Source of the DNA: Cristatella mucedo
Taxonomy: Eukaryota; Bryozoa; Phylactolaemata; Cristatellidae
Length of the DNA: 64,000 nt
Direction of reading: 5' to 3'
Assembly: GCA_009760855.2 (NCBI GenBank)
Contig: WPIO01000025.1
Coordinates: forward strand, 5,366,001 to 5,430,000
Both the position numbers and the translations under genes were made by a program. Of this stretch, positions 33,237-44,600 are shown one piece after another. Each line of letters begins with the position of its first letter. Position 1 is the first letter of the stretch. The notes below the pieces were generated by a model that saw nothing but the letters and a program-made list of their open reading frames with translations, was not told the DNA's origin and did no database searches.

Positions 33237-33443
<207 letters not shown>

Positions 33444-33535
33444 CGTCATATGGCTGGCCGTGAGCAAACTCTAACTTGTGCTGGTCGCAGCTGCCCCAAG
33501 TGCTGCTCACCATTCGATTGTGTTTCCTTTGCAGC

Positions 33536-33617
33536 AACTGTAAAGCGCCTAGAAAGAGATTGAGTTCTCTGAGGGTGCTTTATCAAGTGCATTATTATTG
33601 TTATTATTATTATTATT
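33536..33617 (+). mobile_element. LINE-A tail only
   Basis: AAAGCGCCTAGAAAGAGATT, GAGTTCTCTGAGGGTGC and (ATT)n form an extremely 5'-truncated LINE-A end. Confidence 0.75.
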
Positions 33618-35380
33618 AAGTGAAGAATAGGCAAGACACGAGGTTCACTGCAGCAAGTCTCACAGAAGGCAGGGGCCTCTGAGTGTGCTACTGCTGCGCT
33701 CTCCCGCAAATAGCATTAGTCTATTGTCGTAGAGTGTCTGTCAGCAAGCTTAGCAGCAGCTCTATTTGTGCACCATCCATATCTCAGGCTCAGTTAGCAG
33801 CCATGCCTTTCTTCATTTGATCGAAAATTTGCCAAGGAACGCAGCACACAGCTACTCGGGCTCTGATAAGACTACGGGAGATGCCAGATATGCATCTGCA
33901 TTGCCCTATGTGGTTGAGGCAGCCTGTCGTAAGCTGATTAGGTTCGTTGCTTACTGCTAACCAAGCAATCGTGGAAAGGTGGTGGACCGATTCTAGCACG
34001 GTCAGTCTAACGGCCGGTCGGTGAGCCCCAACTAGCGCTGCAGCTGCTACCGTACTCGTCTCTGTGCTGGCTGCGTCGTCGATTTCGAGTGCTAGATCTA
34101 GTGGGTGGGTGGGGCACGCACTGTGCGAGTGCACGCACTCGCACAGTGCAAGGGCAGCGAGCAGTGGCACAGGTTCAGTCACCGTGCCACTCTGCTCCTC
34201 TGGCCCCGGTGCTGCTACTCTGAAAAACCACAGACGAGCCATTCAGTTTCGGCTGTCAATATTTGTGTGCCGACTGCCTCCGATTGACAGCAGCTTACTG
34301 GCAGTGCCTGAGTGGAGGGGGGAGGGGGGCATTCGTTGGCAGGCTTTCTTGACTATCGGTGGTGCGAGCTGGCACGTGTTCAGGAGGCATGTGTGTTTTG
34401 CATGCACGGGCAGTGCCTATACGTGTTTGCTCTCACTTAGGCTCGTCGCCTGCAAGCAAGCAGGTGCAACATTGTGTGCCGACTTGCTACTTGCTGCTTT
34501 CTGCTGTGTACTGTGCTTCCCTTTACGGTCCTCATGGCTGACTTGGGGGAGAGGCGTTATAGAAGCAATCCGAAAGGTTTGCAGGTCGGTCTGCTGCCCG
34601 AATTAGTAATAAATAATTATAATTGCAGTAATGACAATTGTAAGGAGACGTTTATATATAGCCCTAAAAGAAGTAGATCTCCGTGTAAGCACTTTAGAAA
34701 CGCTGAAAAGGAAGCAGCCCTGCAGTGTTCTTGTGATGACTGCTGCTGACCATCATGGCAAGGTTGAGCTCCATGCCAAAATCACGGCAGTAGTGCCGAT
34801 AGGCACTTAGACTTGGAAGAGCACTATGCAGAGAACTGTCCAGTGCAATACCATCTGAGTCCTCAAGGGAATGTGGAAGGGATACCTCAGGTGGAAGGGA
34901 TGCATTGCAAACCTGGTGAGCTTGGGCCAACGGCTTTCATAAATTCCATCGTCTCACGACATTTATTGCCCTGGCTCTCTCAGCAATTTCCTCACCTGAC
35001 TGGTCAAATAAACTGTTTTGAGATGACCAAATTTTGTTAATACATTTTTAATATCACCTAAAGATGATACTTTTGAACAGTGACCAGCCCCTGTGCGGTC
35101 TTCCTTGATGGAGCATTTTCAGCCGACTCTGTAATTTGCTTCAGTTGTGCATTAGCATGCTTGGACTGCTAATAATGGTCTTCCTTTTTGTAAAGGCACA
35201 TGCCTTAATGTCAGCAAGTTGTCCCGACGGCTCACTAAGTCTTGAGACGCTAGACTGCAGCATTCGTTCGCTTATTTGCATATGAAAATTGCATGTTCAT
35301 TGCATGCTGAAAACCTGCCGCCTGTGGGATACCTTTGATAATACCCAACGATAGGCTGTCCCATTCTGGAATTCCGCGAA
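33618..35380. other. No gene recognised
   Basis: Overlapping short frames, none with a domain. A 14-bp-arm inverted repeat is at 34,118-34,149. A possible SINE tail relic lies near 34,640-34,700. Confidence 0.3.
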
Positions 35381-35389
35381 TGATCAGTA

Positions 35390-35765
35390 TGAAGCCGTCA
35401 GGGCGTGACTGCAGCTGAGGCTGCATGCTCTCATACACGGTTGAACATTAATGATGCCGGTGTCATATCGGACTGCCTGATTGCCTGCCGGGGCCACCGG
35501 TATTACACCGTATAGAGCCTTGGTAGGACGTGAAATACGCTGAGCAGATGTAACCACAGATCTGCGTTTGCAGCAGCGGCATTGCACCAATAGCCCGAGT
35601 TGTCAGCGCAGCTCTCACGCATCCGGGCACCATGTTTGGCCTTGAAGGTGAAGTAGCTGCGATAGAGCAGCTGAGGCATTTTGAGGTGCTCGATGCAGCT
35701 GACATAGATGGCCGCCACAGCAGATGCAGACGGAAGCGGAACGATGTCGATAACGGTCAGCACCA
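35390..35765 (-). pseudogene. Possible ISXO2/Merlin-like transposase fragment
   Basis: Combining two - strand frames gives ADNSGYW, then QCRCCKRRSVVTSAQRIS and TKALYGV. That arrangement resembles the zinc-ribbon part of IS1595/ISXO2-type (Merlin) transposases, which have a W-x-C..C-(K/R)3-S-V/I-R pattern. At least one frameshift separates the halves and no catalytic residues are visible. Weak evidence. Confidence 0.25.
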
Positions 35766-35848
35766 GACCGAATCCGGAGGCATCTTGGAAGTCAAGTTCA
35801 ATTTATTTGGAAGGTGAGGGCAAGCCGAGGTGATGGAGCTATTTACTG

Positions 35849-35972
35849 CCTGTTTGTGCAGCTAATGGCTAGCTGAAGCTTAGCCACTTGTTTAATCATG
35901 GCTGCTGCAAAAACAGCAGCCCTGATTAAATAAGTGGCTAAGCTTCAGCTAGCCATTAGCTGCAGAAACAGG
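35849..35972. repeat. Long hairpin: 59-bp arms, 6-nt loop
   Basis: Left arm 35,849-35,907 and right arm 35,914-35,972 are reverse complements with three mismatches in 59 positions; the loop is CAAAAA. The centre contains GGCTAAGCTTCAGCTAGCC in the right arm. It could be a fold-back transposable element or encode a structured RNA. Confidence 0.9.
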
Positions 35973-35979
35973 TATGCTT

Positions 35980-37349
35980 GATGGATTAAAACAAATAGCA
36001 AAAGTCGGGTCACTGAAAGGAGCCTGCAATTTGCTACTATTTATTATTTTTAAAGCCTGCATCGGGATGTTGGCAGATGTCTCTTGGGCATCTTCTGCCG
36101 TTACTGCTGGGTGTCTCCAGAAAAAGATTGCTCGACATTATAATCGCATGCATGCTTTACCGTGACGATTTCCATGGCCAACTTAAAGAGTCGCTTATCC
36201 AAACTTTCCGTGAAATAGCACCCTTGGGGAAATAATGAGTTATGCGGCTGGCAAGTCACGTGGCTAGCAATCTTAGGGAAATAGTGAGTTAGATCGACTA
36301 ATGCTACATACTGCCCATAAATATGCATGTTCGTCTGCTTAACCACTCCGCATTTCCTACTAATTGCACCATCTTTTTCTATTCCTTTGCTAGAAATTCT
36401 CCCACTCGTGATTAGCACCTTGGTGTAGCTGAGTTCTATCCATATTGTCAGCAGAAGCTGCTGTCTCACAATGAAATATTATTTCATTATTTATTTGCCT
36501 AAAAACATATGCGCATCCTTTTTTGTGACAGCATGTTCCTGGGTTGCACTGATCTTTATGTCCAAACTAGCGTTTCTAGTTCTCAAAGTTAAGCTAAAAT
36601 CTTTCCTTTCCGGCTAAAGCGATGTGTCTCATAGAAATTTATAGAGATTTAGTTCTCGTGTTTCTCTACAAGTCCATTGTTATTATTATTGTTACTACCA
36701 TTACTATCATGATATTTTTTTACAACCTCGAACAATGTTCCACTGTTATCGAAGACAGCTCTTCATGGGCTGTCGGCTGGCAGCCATATAAGCCACAGCT
36801 CTCTTGACTGTTACAGTCATCATCTTTAGCGAAAGCAGTGCCGGCAGGCTACTGGCATAGGTCAAGACTCTGGCTAACTTTGCTGGCCTCGTCACCTGCG
36901 TTTTAAGCTCACCAGGGGCGGCTAGATCATGTGAAGCTTTCGGCTGTTAGCTCTGTTAACGTGTACTCAGAAGGCGATCAACGACTCCGTCCCGAGCTTC
37001 GAGGATGTGTACTTGCATGCAATCTTAACATTTCCGCTTTCCCCTAGAATGCACTTGCCGATGAGATACATGGGGATGGAATACAGCCGAATTTTAATTT
37101 CGGCAGAGGGGTAGGAAAGGTCATGAAGTACGGAGCCGGCTAAGTCGATGGCAGTGCTCCTGATAAAGGTTTGTCCAAGTAGCTGCCAGCTGAGTGCTGC
37201 AGCTCTCGGATGCCAATATGAAATCTCACTGTACCCAGCTGTCGGGGGAGGGGGCGGGAGGGAGGGAGCGAGCGAGCGTTGCATGATTACCTTTAGATTT
37301 ACTCAGCTATGTCAATGCACTTATTGCACTTAAATGCACTTATATGCAG
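35980..37349. other. No host gene recognised; one unassigned - strand frame
   Basis: The - strand frame 36,967-37,284 (105 codons) reads smoothly (for example SYWHPRAAALSWQLLGQTF) but I recognise no family. The + strand here shows AG/GT signals without a matching ADAM exon. Confidence 0.3.
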
Positions 37350-39962
37350 CTATTTCAGCACCGAATTTCGTGCATTGACTGACTCATTGTCTCTTGTGGC
37401 TCATGTGCATGGCCCTACCCACATCAAGGGTCACACACTCGACCAGATTTTCTCATACAACTGCACTTTGTCATCACCAATTATTACTAAATCCTGCTTT
37501 TCTGATCACATGCTGATCTCATTCAATCTACAATGTGTGCCCACATCCTCCTCTAAAATAAACTGTGAATCGCAAAACCTCAAGACCCTTGACATCGATG
37601 CTGTCCGTGCGAGAATATCTGCTTCGCCTCTGCTGCTCAGTCCTCCCTCCGATCTGTCATCATTGGTAGATAGCTACAACACGACACTAGCTGACACGCT
37701 CAACGAGTTTGCACCTTTGACAAAGCGCACTGTGCGCCCCCGCCCAGACGGCCTATGGTTTACCACAGACATTAAACTAGCTAGGTCTACTAAGCGAAAG
37801 CTTGAAAAAGCATACAAAAGATCCGGACTAACTGTCCATCGACAGGCATATGAAGACTACTGTAAGTCGTACCAATCGATCCTAGCAAAGGCCAAGTCTT
37901 GCTTCTATAGAAACATTGTTGAATCACAGATGCACAATCCAAAAATGCTGATGTCGACAATAAACCATCTCCTCAACCGTTCCCAGATTAGCTCCTTACC
38001 TGATGATCCTTGTGATGATCTAGCCGATCGCTTCTCTCGATTCTTTGTGAGGAAGATAGACAAGATAAGGGAATCCATCCCTGCGATGACAACCTCCCCA
38101 CCAGAATGCTCTTCTTCGGTTCCTGGCTGCACCTCAATGTCTGCATTTAAGCAGGTCACTCGTGATCTAGTCCTAAAGTTTGTATCGCAATCAAAGAAGA
38201 CAACAAGTCCTCTGGACCCTATTCCCACTGTCCTGCGCCTACCTTGCATTGATCTGCATCTGCCATGCATAACTAACATCATTAATATGTCATTAGCCTC
38301 AGGTCATGTCCCAGCACCTTTCAATGAAGCTGTAGTCAGGCCTCTTCTCAAGAAAGCTACACTAGACCAAGAGAACTTGAGCTACTACCGCCCAGTCTCC
38401 CTTCTACCATTCCTATCAAAGACACTGGAATGGGTCGTGGCAGACCAGCTGAACTCATATATCGAAACCTCACACCTTGCTAGTAAGTTCCAGTCTGGCT
38501 TTAGAGCTAATCACTCCACAGAGTCAGCATTGCTTAGGGTATACAACGACCTACTTAGGAATGCAGACATGGGTAGAGTGTCTCTGCTTGTTTTGCTCGA
38601 TTTTTCGGCAGCTTTTGACACCAACGATCACAAAGTTCTTCTAGAGCGCCTATCATCTCGCCTGGGCATCACTGGCACTGCTCTGCAGTGGTTCAGGTCC
38701 TATCTCAGTGGGAGACTCCAGAGTATTGACGTGAATGGACAAAGATCATCTGAAGTACCTCTGAAATATGGAGTACCTCAGGGCTCCGTGCTAGGTCCGG
38801 TTCTTTTCACGGTTTATACTCTCCCTCTTGCTGATGTGATTTCCAAGCACAATCTAGGCTTTCACTTCTATGTGGATGACACTCAGTTGTACTTTTGCAT
38901 TGATCCCTCCCAGCCTTCGAGAACCTCAAATTCTCTAAACTCACTTGCTGCATGCATTGATGACATCCGCACATGGATGGCAGCAAATTTTCTAAAACTA
39001 AACGATGACAAAACTAATTTACTAGTTATGGGCAAACCCAGAGTGATTCAGAGATTGGAAAGGCTGACTCTCAAAATTGGCTCTGCCAGCATATCTCCTG
39101 TCGAATCAGCTCGAAATCTAGGTGTCATATTCAAAAGCGACCTCTCGTTAGACGACCATATCAGCTCCACAGTCAAATCTGCCTATTTTCAGCTTCATAA
39201 CATTGCTAAAACTCGGGCTTGCTTAGATAAGGATACCACGTCTAAGTTGGTCCATGCATTCGTGACATCTCATCTCGACTTCTGCAACTCACTACTTACT
39301 GGCCTACCAGCATGTGCGATCAGGCGATTGCAGCTGGTGCAAAACTCTGCAGCTAGGCTTGTCTGCCGTGGGTGTCGCAGTTGCCACATTACTCCACTTC
39401 TCGCCGACCTGGACTGGCTACCAGTCAAGCAAAGGATTGACTTCAAGGTTTTGTCGCTCACTTTTAGGTCCGTTCATTCTATGGCTCCAGCCTATCTCTC
39501 CGACATACTCCCCCATCAGGCCAAGCATCGTACCACCCGCTTTTAGAAATCCTACAGTCTAGAAATACCTCGTGCAAACCTTAAATCCTTTGGAGACCGT
39601 GCATTTAGTTCGTATGCTCCCAAAGCATGGAACTCCCTCCCAACCTGCGTCAGAACATCCCCTGACCTGACCACATTTAAAAGGAACTTAAAAACACACC
39701 TATTTAGGACAGCATTTAGTGGGTCCCTGTGATTCGTCCTTCACGTGCTTATGCGTGCTGACACTGTGCATGCTGCCACTAACCACATTTTCATGCTGAC
39801 CCTGTGCATGTCACCCCTAACCATGTTATTCATTTTGTTTGATTATCAAGCATGATTTTACTTACCATTCGATTGCATTTCCCTTTGCAGCAAATGTAAA
39901 GGGCCTAGAAAGAGATTGAGTTCTCTGAGGGCGCTTTATCAAGTACATTATTATTATTATTA
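37350..39962 (+). mobile_element. LINE-A, longest copy: endonuclease end plus reverse transcriptase
   Basis: The open frame runs to TAG at 39,544. It starts inside an apurinic-like endonuclease domain (GPTHIKGHTLDQIFSYN and SDHMLISFNL are its C-terminal motifs). It continues through a linker to a reverse transcriptase with YYRPVSLLPFLSKTLEWVV, LLDFSAAFDTNDHKVLLERL (motif A), YGVPQGSVLGPVLFTVY (motif B), FHFYVDDTQLYF (motif C, YVDD) and WMAANFLKLNDDKTNLLVMG. This is the domain order of L2/CR1-clade LINEs, which nick the target and reverse-transcribe in place. The ORF1 and endonuclease N-terminus are missing. The stop at 39,544 comes from TTTTAG where the 17-kb copy has TTTTCG; after it coding similarity continues. 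The 3' UTR ends in the shared tail and (ATT)n. Confidence 0.92.
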
Positions 39963-40366
39963 ATGCAAGAGTGGGTTCATCCGATTAATCCACCAATCAG
40001 ATGGTTCTAGCTTGCACACTATTGCAGAGATGCCGACATGTTGAACTCGGGAAGTCGGCGTGGCTCCATTTAGCATCCCGGTGTTCTAGCTCACTTGTAC
40101 GAACTCGTTTAGGTATGTGTGCTTGTGCACACGTTTGGGGGAAGGGTTGTGCACATTTGTGCGATCTCGCTTATGCCTGTGTTTGTTAATGCTGTACCCG
40201 TGGAAGATGTGCCCGCCTATTCATCTTCAATGTTCCGGAAGACCCAGTCGCATTGCAAAGACTGTATGCTGCAGCTAGTCCGACTGCTGGGAAGCTGTGC
40301 GAGTGAGTGTGCAAGCGTATCTGCTAGAGCGAATGTGCGCACTCGTTCTTCTTTCTAATCTTCCTC

Positions 40367-40404
<38 letters not shown>

Positions 40405-41513
40405 TCTCCTCTATCTCTCTTCTAAAGCCACCCGGCACTAAGGTAAGGTGATCTTTATAATGGACACCGCCTACGTAACCGCTTGGGTCAGCTACAGTGT
40501 ATGAGAAATGCTGTGCTGAGTCAGCAGCCCAAAACTCACCGAACAATAGCACATGCTCCTTCTGCCCTTAGTTCAAAGTAATAAAATTGCTCAGTCTTTT
40601 TATGCTGCTCTGCTTCTGTTTGCGAGGTCTCTTGTCTGTCTGTGTGTCTTCCCGTGTCACTTGCTGTCGGACTCCCTGTCCCCGACTGTGCATCTCATCT
40701 CGCTGTTTCCATCTCTCAGTCTCTCTACCTGTCTTATCTGTGGTGATCACTGTCTTTGTCTCTGTCGAAATTTCACAAGGCACATATTTTCAATCTTCAA
40801 ACCATCAGACATTTTATTGATACTAGTCTATGCTTTTTCTTTTGGTATCTATGCTATTTCTGTCCATTTGTCTGCGCTATTTCTGTCCATTTGCTCGACT
40901 GTTACCCTAACAGTTCAGTAGTGAGCCACATGCAGTGGCAGAACCAGGATTTTCATCGGGGGGGGGGGACAAGACCTGCAAAAATTAATATTGGAAGGCA
41001 AGTGAAAAATGTGCATGTGGACAGGGCAAGACCAACAATTGATGAAATATTATAGCACAAAATCGTAGTGTTTATGCGACACGAACTCGTTGGTTGCTCA
41101 TCGAGTGGAGCTGAGGCAAAATTTCGTCATTGGCAGTCCTGTCTGACAAAGGAATCGCTTGCACCCGCTCCTGTAACAGCATTATTTTGTACACGAGTAT
41201 TTGAGAAAAAAGTGTCAGCTGTATTGAAAGCACCTTGGGCCAGTGGTGTACTGAAGGGGGCAAGGAGGCATATGTCTCCGGGCGCTGGGTTAGGGGTGCT
41301 GGATAAGAGGACCACCTAAATGGACACCTACTACTGGGGCTGGCATCTGTATAGTCGTCCCTGGGCATGCAATGCCCTAGGAACGGTGCTGCCACGGCCA
41401 GCAGCTTAGGCTGCCAATGTAGAATGTCAGTAGCATTCGTGTCCAGCTTTACACCATTTTAGACAGTGCTGACTGTGCAACCAAATAAGCTAGCTGGGGT
41501 CGATGCATTGCAG
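39963..41513. other. Presumed intron or 5' region of ADAM17-like gene 2
   Basis: It contains a CT-rich microsatellite (40,361-40,423) and a poly-G run at about 40,960. I searched for the exon preceding 41,514 (must end in phase 2) and did not find a convincing one. Confidence 0.35.
40361..40423. repeat. (CT)n microsatellite
   Basis: CT/CCT run, imperfect at both ends. Confidence 0.9.
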
Positions 41514-41650
41514 GCATTTTCACCTCTATCTTACGCGAGATTCTTCGGTCTTCGGAAGTGGGTTCGAGGCCTACACCTGCAGCTCTTCCGGTGCCACAAC
41601 ACATCTCCACGGAGTATTCTCTGACGATCTATACAGTGGACATGTCTCAG
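41514..41650 (+). CDS. ADAM17-like: ADAM17-like gene 2: prodomain exon (first recognised)
   Basis: The acceptor is GCATTGCAG and the donor CAG|GTATCA; phase 2 in, phase 1 out. The text HFHLYLTRDSSVFGSGFEAY and later FSDDLYSGHVS follows the ADAM10/17 prodomain pattern (HFxLYL...F...F...FxGHVxG). The prodomain keeps the protease latent and assists folding in the secretory pathway. Confidence 0.78.
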
Positions 41651-44600
41651 GTATCACAGTGCCGGCGGGATTGGGCAGCGTCAGCAATTACATTTCTGTG
41701 AACAGGTCATGCAGTTTACTTTGCATGACTGGCACAGTTGGTCTTAACAAATCCAACGAATGACACTCGTTTGCGGAGTTGCCAGAAAGGCACGTCCTGT
41801 CGCCCAGCCGGCACCTAGGCTGCTGCTCCAGGCTGCGGCTGCCGGCTGGTCTCGTCGGCTAGCAACCAGGGAGCTCGTGCTCCAGAATTGTGGCCGGTCA
41901 CAGCAATCTGCTCTCCAGCAGTCGCTGCTGCAGTTGCCGAATAGTAACGCAGCAACGAGAACCTTAATTCTCCAGTGCTCTACTGTTGCCCAGTGCTGCG
42001 GCTGCATAGTCTGCTTCCCCCTTCGGTGGCCGCGTGGTTTTACTAGCGGGTGGGCCAGCTTAGCTTGCGAGAGCTTCCCTTCCGAGCAGATAGGAACACG
42101 GAACATCGGGCCTTGGCGTTCGGCGCCTGCTCTCGAGGGCATGTTGCTCTCTTCCAGTAGACCGGCCAGCGTTGGCGAATCTCGTTGCCTGCGGTTGGCC
42201 TTGACGTTTGCTTTGCCGAACGGCAACACGGTTGTTTGTCGCTGCTCTGTCTTATGGCAGCCGGCTGCTTCGACACGCGGGGCAGCCGCCCGAGCGAACG
42301 AGCATACGATGGGCCGGCCTCCATTGGATCTACTTTAGCTAGCAAAGAGTGGCTGCTGCCGGTGGCACAGCCTCTGTGTGGCACATCACACACATTTGCT
42401 TTCGCTCGAAAGCTCGCAGGGGAAGAGCGGCTAGCCAAGATGCAGCAACATGATGTGGCGCCACGTGATGCTCACTGGTAGATTTTCCTCTCTCCTCTCT
42501 CGGCGATCTCTTGCTGTGGAGTTTCTAACTGACCCAGCTCAGGCCACATTAACCCCTAGCCAATTTCCTGGAGTGACCGTAGAAATCTTAAAAATCGGCA
42601 GCCCATTTGCGGCTTGATTGGCAGCCTTCGAATTCTAACACCTTGATTGCTTGGTGGTTAACGCCTCCATTTTTTGTTACTCTCATAAGCAAAGGTAGGA
42701 CACGTCAGATGCTGCCTCGTGGAGGAGTGTGGCTCTCAATTTTTGCTTAAATGAATGCATTTGCTTTCTGTGTACTCAGGGGACTCAGTAGTGGTGGCAC
42801 GTTGTGTGCCTATTTCCAACCAGTGATTACCTGCTGCCTTTCTATTAGTCGTTTTGGGGTGGCCTGGGAACTATAATTTGACACTGAACTCTCAGCTTTT
42901 GTGCATGAAATCCTCAAGGAAACAAAGCATGGAACCAATCAAACAGACTTGGGGCATCGTTCTATTTGAAATATTTGTTCATTGACCGGCCATTGTTGTC
43001 CGAAAAGCAGCAGCCCTTTTTGCCCATCGTCCAGTCAGCCATTCAGATATAGTTGTTTGCCATTTGAAATTGATTCTGGACACACACTCGCTTGTCATAT
43101 AGAAACCTCAAGGCTTCTATTCACACCATCCATCTGCATGCACGACCTGTTGCAGAGGGAGGCCGGTCCAACGATGATGACATACGTTACAATTATGCAA
43201 GCGCGAAACGTCCCGTGCCTATGAGCCCAGAGGTTTCTAAGATTGCGTGGGAGCTCAGGCTGGGAATGGGTAAAGGATCAACTCACGAGGCAGGCGTGCT
43301 TGGCCGTTACCGCTCCCCAATGTTTTCGCGAGCGATTGAAGAGACTGCAGCAAAGAGTTCCCTCGAACTGCCTGCCTGTCTGCGTGCATGCCCGAGCTCG
43401 ATGCCGAACGGCCGACCCTTCCGTTGCAGGAGAGGTCTCGTCACATGCGCAGGCTCGATGGGAGAACGGTCTGCTTGTTGCCAAGGTCGAGATCAGCAAG
43501 GAGGCCTACTATCTCGAGGTGCGTTCGAGCTGCTCTCGAGCCTCGAAATCGGTTTCCTCCCAAAAGTCGACGTACCATCAGTGAGACAGGGCTGGGCAGG
43601 GGAGGGCGGGGCTGGGCAGGGCTGGGGAAGGTGGGACAGGGCAGGGGGGCAGGGTGAGAAAGGGCAGGGTGGGCGGGGCAGGACTGGACAGGGCAGGACG
43701 GGGTGGGTGAGGTTGATCGTGTGCCAGCGATTGATCAAGTACTTCCGATCGAAGTCGAAGACGTGTCCGCTCGTCTACAGCGCAGCCGGCACCCGGTGCC
43801 TGCCCGACGGGTGAGTAGTCCACTGCCGGCGCTCAGCCGGGCTGCGGCCGCACCGCCGGGGCGGCGGCTGCATGCGCTCCATGCTGCGCCCAGCAGCCGG
43901 CCTCTTCTCTGCTCCCTGCCGCTGGGCAGCACGTTGCCATGGCAACTGGCATCTGGCTGTAGATCTGGCAGGTGCCTTCGTGTGAACAGCACCTCAGCCG
44001 TCTCGGCTGCTACCGCCGCCAGCGGTGCAATGTACTGCTCTCAGTTCTGCAAGGTGCTTGGTCTGCTGAGCTGCTCTTGTACCGACGGTGAGCCTGCGCA
44101 TGGAGCAGCGAACGGAAACGTACTTCCATCGTCCGACAAGAGCAGCGATCAGCAACGAGAACCCGGCAAGGCCCATAGGGCAAGGCGTGCCAACTCTAAG
44201 AGGCCAGCTCCCCCCCCCCCCTCACCTCCCCCCCCCCCCCCCCGTCGCCATCCTCAGAGTCGATGGCCCTCAGCAGTAAGGTGGAGCATGGGACGAGCTA
44301 CTGTCAAAGAAGCCAGTGACCGCTCCTGTCCAGCAGTGGCCACTGGCCCAGCAGATGTCCTCCCTGGTCCTCTAGTCCTGTAGTCAACGAATCAGTGTCG
44401 GACCCATCTTGTGACGTCGTCTACCAGCCTTTTCTGCATCTCTGTGCAGCCACCTGTCTTTTGCTCTAATTTGATGCAGTGGTCATCAAGTCATTGGTCG
44501 TGTGGATTGGTCTTGCCTGAGGTATTAGAGAAATTGTTGCACCTGCAAGCCCACGAGCAAGGTCTCACATGCTCCACGCGGCAGTAGCTCGCGCAGGCAC

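Noticed and set aside
43092-43814. 240-codon + strand frame
   Set aside because: It runs through an ADAM exon in the wrong frame and through the G-rich minisatellite; low complexity explains its length.
43728-44087. Use of the two exon-like pieces as prodomain exons of gene 2
   Set aside because: Phases would allow it, but the exons at 45,204-45,304 and 45,687-45,751 match the prodomain sequence and also fit the phases, while these pieces match the disintegrin/Cys-rich exons.
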